Assembly (NCBI RefSeq): GCF_000004195.4
Contig: NC_030684.2
Location: 112,073,429 to 112,137,428 of the forward strand
Direction of reading: 5' to 3'
DNA length: 64,000 nucleotides
DNA from: Xenopus tropicalis
Taxonomy: Eukaryota > Chordata > Amphibia > Anura > Pipidae
The translations under genes were made by a program, and so were the position numbers. The notes below the pieces were generated by a model that worked only from the letters and a program-made list of their open reading frames with translations, ran no database searches and was not told the origin of the DNA. The stretch's first letter is position 1; every line of letters starts with the position of its first letter. Shown here one piece after another: positions 58,223-64,000 of this stretch.

Positions 58223-59617
58223 GCTCATGTGGAAAAAGGGGGCATACTTTCCATTTAACTTTCAAATATTATAAATTATAAACAAATATTATAAAGGACA
58301 TCTGTCATAACAAAATTGTTTTCTCCCGCCAGAGGTGTGGGCTGACAGAGCCAGCACTCCTATTGGGGGAAACAATAGTGTTTTTGGTAGAAAATCTCTC
58401 TAGCAACTGCTATTCTGCCCACACCAGGAGGGAACTCCCAGTGGGGGCAGCCATGTTGGGGCACATGCATGTGCATAATAAGCAAGTTTCCCAGCTTGCC
58501 CCTTATGCATATGCATGTAAGGTAGGATTGCTTGACTCCTCCCCAATGATAGATCACACACAATGAGCAAACTGGAGGACTGTGGTTGGCCAAATGGAGT
58601 GCAGGCACTATCAGCCCAAAAAAGCAAAAAAAAATAGCTCAACCATGTCGAATAATTTATTGCACATGGTTTGGCAATGAAAACATTCTTAAATTGGTTC
58701 CTATTATACATTTTGTAGTCCTTTTTTGCATCAAAATGCCCTGTAGTGCGACATACCAGAATAGGTGTTAAAAAGTATGTACTGAAAGAATTCATCATGT
58801 GGGGAGACTGGCTGTCATTGCCTGGAGAATCTGCCACAGAGTTCTGTTCTGTTTCTGGTAACTGACTGTTGGATTGTGAGTCTCGGAGAAGGGTTGTTTA
58901 TATTAATTCTTAGTATCAAAAAAGACTACAGTACTTGGAGATAGGACCATAAGAATGACACAGAGCAGTTAGAATTAGCAATCAGGATCTTTTGGGATAG
59001 GATCTATGCCCATTTGCTTGCAGGTATGCTTGTATTTATGCTCCCTTTATTGTGGCAATGTATTATTTGTATTGTCTTCTTACATTTCCTTCAGTGTCCC
59101 CTCGCTCTAATAACAAAAGCTATTACAGTGCTAGGTCATATACAATGTCAGTTGAGGCTTCTCGGTTCAGCAGGATGAGCCCGGCTGCCTGCTTTAAACC
59201 ACTTCATGTGATTGCCAGTACGGCAAGGAAGCCAGACGTAACTAATTCATTTTTTTTAGCAGAATGTAAGTGTTTATAGGCGTGAGCTACTATTCTCCAC
59301 ACTCCTTACGGAAATGGGAGCGGAACCCTGACGATTCCTTTTCAAAGTGAAATGTTTTTCTCTTCTAGATAAGAAGAACACATGGGATCCGGGTGTCTGG
59401 GAGGCTTGTTTTATAGGTACTGCTAAGTATGCAGGAAGCACTCACATATATAAAACATCTTAACGGTGTTCTGTATTTGTACTGCCGAATGAGCTCTTGC
59501 AGCATCGGGAAATGTAAGGGTTTTAAATTTATTTTTATCAACCTTGCTATTAACATTTATTCCTAAAGCAACAGAAGCATAAAGTATTGCGGCAGTGGAG
59601 ACACAGACAAGTCAACG

Positions 59618-60057
59618 TTAAAGGGGTTGGTTCACTTTGAAATTAACTTTTAGTATGATGTAGATAATTTGCAGTTGTTTTTCATTTTTTATTATTTGCG
59701 TTTTCAAGTTATTTAGCTTTTTGTTCAGCAATGCTATCTGATTGCTAGGGTCTTGTTTACCTTGGCAACCAGGCAGTGGTTTGGATGAGAGACTGGATTA
59801 TGAATAGGAGGGGGTCTGAATAGAAAGATTAGTCATAAAAAGTAACAGTAATAAAATTGTAAGCTTACAGAGCAATCGTTTTTTTTAGCTGCTGGGGTCA
59901 GTGACCCTCATTTGAAAGCTGGATAGACGTACAAAAGGAAAGCAAATGATTCAAAAATTATGAAAAAAATAAATAATAAAGACCAATACCAAAGTTGCTA
60001 AGAATAGGGCATTCTATACCATATTAAAAGTTAACTAAAAGGTGACCCATCCCTTAA
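59618..60057 (+). mobile_element. complete TTAA-flanked MITE
   Basis: This 440-bp copy runs from TTAA (59618-59621) to TTAA (60054-60057), with inverted ends AAGGGGTTGGTTCAC and GTGACCCATCCCTT. Inner arms TTAACTTTTAGTATG and CATATTAAAAGTTAA also pair. It is the reference copy for those at 8900, 21416 and 23693. Confidence 0.85.
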
Positions 60058-60740
60058 ATGGGCCCACTGTACACTTTCCAGTCAGAATGGTTTGACTTGA
60101 GACTTACCGTGGCCACAGATATGTGTTTGTGTCTTTGGATATATGGCAGCCTGCTGATACAGACTAGGGATGAGCACATTTTTTTGCATGGTATGAATTC
60201 ACAATGGTAACAATCAAAATAAATTTGCAACGTGTTTTTTGTTTTGCCAGGCGAAAAGAAGGCGAGAGAAAATACCATTTGAGCTCAATGCATTTGGCCT
60301 GAGGAAAAAAACCCATTGACTCATCAACATTTTGCCATTTTGCACATTTATTGGAGCAGTGAAACAGGGCAATTTGCTCATCAACACTGGCACAAATCCA
60401 TGTACTATGGCTACTGGTTAGTTCTGGGATTCGGCAGGCTTGAAAACTTCATCTGCTGATGTGCCATGTTGGCCAGTGCATAATGCATCTGGAGATGCAG
60501 AGGAAGTGATAAGGACCCACAGCTTCTCTTTACTTCCTGTTGTTCTGATCATTGGGACATGAACGATCGGCACAATAAAAAGGTGGCCATACTATACCTC
60601 GTACCCTCTTCATCCATTCAGCCTGTGGGCCAATCTTTCATAGGATAAAATATTGGCCCATGTATGGCCACCTTTAGAGATGCACTCAGTAAAGCACTTA
60701 TGAGGTGGCCACTGGTGGTAGAAGAGTTTAACATATGTTA

Positions 60741-61044
60741 CAGGTATAGGACCCGTTATCCAGACCAAGGGTATTCTGGATAAGGGGTCTATCCATAATT
60801 TGGATCCCCATACCTTAAGTCTACTAAAAAAATCAATAAAACATTAATTAAACCCAATAGGATTGTTTTGCATCAAATAAGGATTATGTATATCTTAGTT
60901 GGGATCAATTACAAGATACTGTTTTGTTACTACAGAGAAAAAGGAGATCAGTTTTAGAATTGGGAATTATTTGAATAAAATGGAGTCTATGGGAGACGGG
61001 CTTTCCGTAATTCGGAGCTTTCTGGATAACGCGTGGATTACCTG
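60741..61044 (+). mobile_element. complete CAGGTATGGGA-family MITE
   Basis: This 304-bp copy sits between TA dinucleotides. Its left end CAGGTATAGGACC and the interior TTAATTAAACCCAATAGGAT and CTTTCCGTAATTCGGAGCTT are well preserved. The extreme right end, GGATTACCTG, is mutated. Confidence 0.8.
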
Positions 61045-62859
61045 TATAACTACACTAGGGGGCCAATTTACTATAGATCGTAGTTTTATTTTTCAGGATT
61101 CATAATTTTGTGCGAAAAATAGGAATTATTCTGGGAAAAAACAGGATTTTTTCACCGTTTATTATGCATCAAAACACTGAAAAATACAAAAGTAAAGCCA
61201 TGCCATCTAAAACCTGTCATGGTCATGCAGAAATCAATGAGCAGCTCTTCCATTTACAGCTGTAAGATCTTTGTGGGTTTTTGCATGTTTCTGTGTTTTT
61301 TTCATTTGTGCTTTTTTTTTTTAAAAGGCTGTTTTAATAAATCGCTTGGCATTCGTGCTTTTAGAGAAAGTGAGTATAATTGTGGTTTTAAAAACCACAA
61401 AAATGAGAAAGTTGGTAAATGGTGGCCATTTATCTATGGCACAATAAAAAAAATGTAAGGTAATACGGGTACAAACAAGATCATTTGAAAGGATGCTTAA
61501 AATAGGACCATCTGCAACACTGTAACTGTTAATATTGAAAACACTGTTTGGAAATGATACAGTGCATTTCAATTTTCTTTCAGAAACACAAGGTCTTTAT
61601 TTTTGATTCCCTGTTGGCGTTAAGGTGGCAGAATGGATGTGATAAGACATTTTTATCGAGGTTCCAAAAATGAATCAAATTCAATCATTTCTGGTTTTCA
61701 GCAACAAATATTGAACCAGACTGAATTCCTATGGGGAAAATACATTCCATTTCTATTTCATCTAAGGCCAAATAACTAAAGAAAAAAAAGCTATATGAGA
61801 AATATATATGAGGTATTTGATCTGATCAGCCACTGGATGTGTTTGTTATCCCCTTCCATTTCCACTCTGTTGTGTCACGATTGGGTCAGAATAAATATAG
61901 TGCACCCCCTTTTTTAAAACAAGTTCAATGAATAGGCCTTGGGTTAATCAGACTTTCTGCCTATTTATTTTGATTAGTTTTTTTTTCTTGGCAAAACTGA
62001 AATTGTAAGTAAAGTCACATTCTATTTGCTGTTCCAAGCACAAGTGAAATAAATCAGCAACCCACCGAGAAGCCCTGGAATAATTATTTGGATAATAACT
62101 GATTAAGTAATTATTTCATTATAGGATATTGTGAGCATATTCCATCCATTCTAAAAATTTAGCCATATAGCCAGTTGAGCAAAATTAATATGATATTAAG
62201 AATCACTTGCGAACACAGTAGGGCTCATGTCCTTGGTACTTGTGTCAAAATGCATTCCTTGCCCTTCTGCATAGTTGCATTCAGTGCAACTCTGTCCCTC
62301 CTGACTTACAGTCCAAATTGTATGCTGCTGCACCTATTGAAGCAGGGAAACCTTTGAGCTACCTCCAACTCTGGACCAAGGTTCCCTTAGTGGCCTTTGT
62401 CAGTCGCCACAGCTCAGTTGCACTGAAATGATAGGACACACACGTCACTCACAAAGTGACGGCAAGCAGACTTGGCGCAACTGTGCCTTGGCGCATTGGA
62501 CGCAATTGCAGTAGGCATGGCACAATTACGTCAAGAACATTGCGTCTTTAAGACTGCAATGATACCGGAAATCTGGGAAAAAATGCTTCATTGTGGGGAA
62601 AACATGGTGAATGTTCTTAAAATTGCACTTTGCTCACTGCAATTGCAGCCGTACATGAGAATTCCATAACTGAAGATAAGTTGCACTCACCATGGTTGTG
62701 TCTGAATGAATGCAATCATGCATGCTCATGTTCCCAATGCACAGTTAAAATGCAGTTAGTTTGATTCTTTTGGTCTTGTGCTCTTATTGATGCAATCCAT
62801 CAAGGGCTAATATAGTAATTTCAGGGAGCCTGTATTTTATTCTTTGCCCCTGACAAAGA

Positions 62860-62873
62860 CCCCCCCCCCCCCC
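62860..62873. repeat. C14 homopolymer tract
   Basis: Fourteen consecutive C bases follow GACAAAGA. Confidence 0.9.
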
Positions 62874-63150
62874 ATGAGGAGCATGTTTGGACACAGGTAA
62901 TGAATGCCGTCAGTGTTGTGTCCATTTTACCTCCCTTTCAGCTACATTTGTACTGTAAATGTAGGCTGTTTTTCAGATGCTACCCTTTTTAGACAATTTC
63001 TCTGTAAGCTGGTTCCCCCTGACATGGTTCATGTCTAGGCATTGCAGAATAGAAAGCTGGATGCCCATACTCACAGTAAACCTTTTATACTGATAAATAC
63101 CATGATTTGACATGAATGAGAGAATTGGACAAAGTCTATTCTGATCCAAC

Positions 63151-63546
63151 CTATCCTGTTTCATATCTATCATGGTGAGGGTCAAAAATACAGAGCTCCC
63201 ATGTATACTTCTCTAGTCCAGGGGATATATCTGCCTGTTGCCAACAGTTCTTACCCAGTAGAGTAGGGTATAGTGTTGTATCTATGCTATTAAACCAGCG
63301 GTTCTGGGTGCATAGTTGGCCACAGGAACATAAAGGAGTAATTTGCAGGTTTCCGCCTATAATGCCATGAGGTATGTGAAACCCTTCTGGTTTAAGAAGG
63401 CTCTCTCTGCTTGTCTTACATTTGAGAAGGGCTCTTGGGCCCTTTTTGAGCCCCTCTCTCCTTAACCAATATGGTTCTTTCGCTATAGTATTGTATGTTA
63501 GTTTGGAAATCTTTAACATCCCTAACTTCCTCCAAACTCCCTTCAT
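63151..63546 (-). other. unidentified 131-codon open frame, possibly repeat-derived
   Basis: The minus strand is open for 131 codons in AT-rich sequence where stops are otherwise frequent. Parts such as GPRALLKCKTSRESLLKPEG and the following CSCGQLCTQNRWF weakly resemble the region after the reverse transcriptase domain of L1/Tx1-like LINEs (PRxxLxxL...GGLxxPxxxxYYxAAQL). The similarity is too weak to name it. No target duplication, A-tail or splice signal was found. Confidence 0.25.
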
Positions 63547-64000
63547 GCTCTAAATTTATTCTGTGCCAGCTTTGCTTACCTAGGAATACACTTGATTGGC
63601 ATGGATATACACACACAGGCAGGCAGAGGGAATGGAGGAGAAAGATTATATTTCCCGTACACAATATCTAAGATTTGCACCAACTTTATTAGGTTTAATT
63701 ACCTCACAGTAGAATGAACACACTTCAAATGATTAAACAATTATAGAAAGATAATTTAATGACGTTTAATGAAATAGAAATCCGCTGTCTCCTTTCACTT
63801 GTGAAAATGTGTAAAGAAAGTACAGCAGAAATGCTTAGGAGTTGAGGCAGCAGTAAATTCCATTAAGACGTGAAAAAGTCAGAAGTGGTATCATATTTTT
63901 TGGGCCATTAATGTTGAAAATAACTAGTTTTTATAGGCAGATTTCTTTTACAATATATCTGTGGGCACTGAAAAATTCTTATCTCAAGTTACAGTAGATG

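Overview
The window is vertebrate nuclear DNA, almost certainly from a clawed frog (Xenopus, most like X. tropicalis). Two things point there: a recognisable nova1 gene start on the minus strand, and a dense load of interspersed repeats typical of Xenopus. These are TTAA-flanked MITEs, CpG-rich palindromic MITEs, hAT MITEs, Tc1-like transposons, a SPIN element, a Penelope-like element and tRNA-SINE-like copies. Species assignment is inference from repeat style and the nova1 protein; no search was run.

The only host gene I can support is nova1, a neuronal KH-domain splicing regulator. Coding exon 1 (18577-18712, 136 nt) and exon 2 (16589-16732, 144 nt) lie on the minus strand with canonical GT/AG sites. 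They encode residues 1-93: the N-terminal NLS-like segment and the first half of KH1, including the GKGG loop. Intron 1 is 1.84 kb. Everything from 16588 down to base 1 reads as intron 2, and no further exon was found. Upstream of the ATG is a polypyrimidine-rich 5' leader/promoter region (about 18713-19400).

From about 19.4 kb to 64 kb no host exon can be supported. I read this as the intergenic desert upstream of nova1. It is structured mainly by mobile elements. Most of the short ones still have intact target-site duplications (TSDs), so boundaries can be placed to the base. From 27 to 29.5 kb are nested Harbinger-like MITEs. Two nearly intact but disabled Tc1-like transposons from different lineages follow (29819-31423 and 35699-37272). 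From 31.4 to 49.1 kb is a cluster of palindromic MITEs, one carrying a 17-bp minisatellite of TATA-box-like units. A head-to-head inverted Penelope-like insertion with a GIY-YIG endonuclease domain sits at 42877-44000. A 5'-truncated L1-like LINE with a perfect 13-bp TSD is at 49988-50722. A hAT MITE nested in an older MITE lies at 52836-53437. A few stretches (47.5-47.8, 53.66-53.93 and 54.9-55.1 kb) look single-copy and are candidate regulatory elements only by inference.

Most short open frames are chance or repeat-derived. Open frames with recognisable protein identity are nova1 exons 1-2, the two broken transposases, the Penelope-like endonuclease domain and the LINE remnant.
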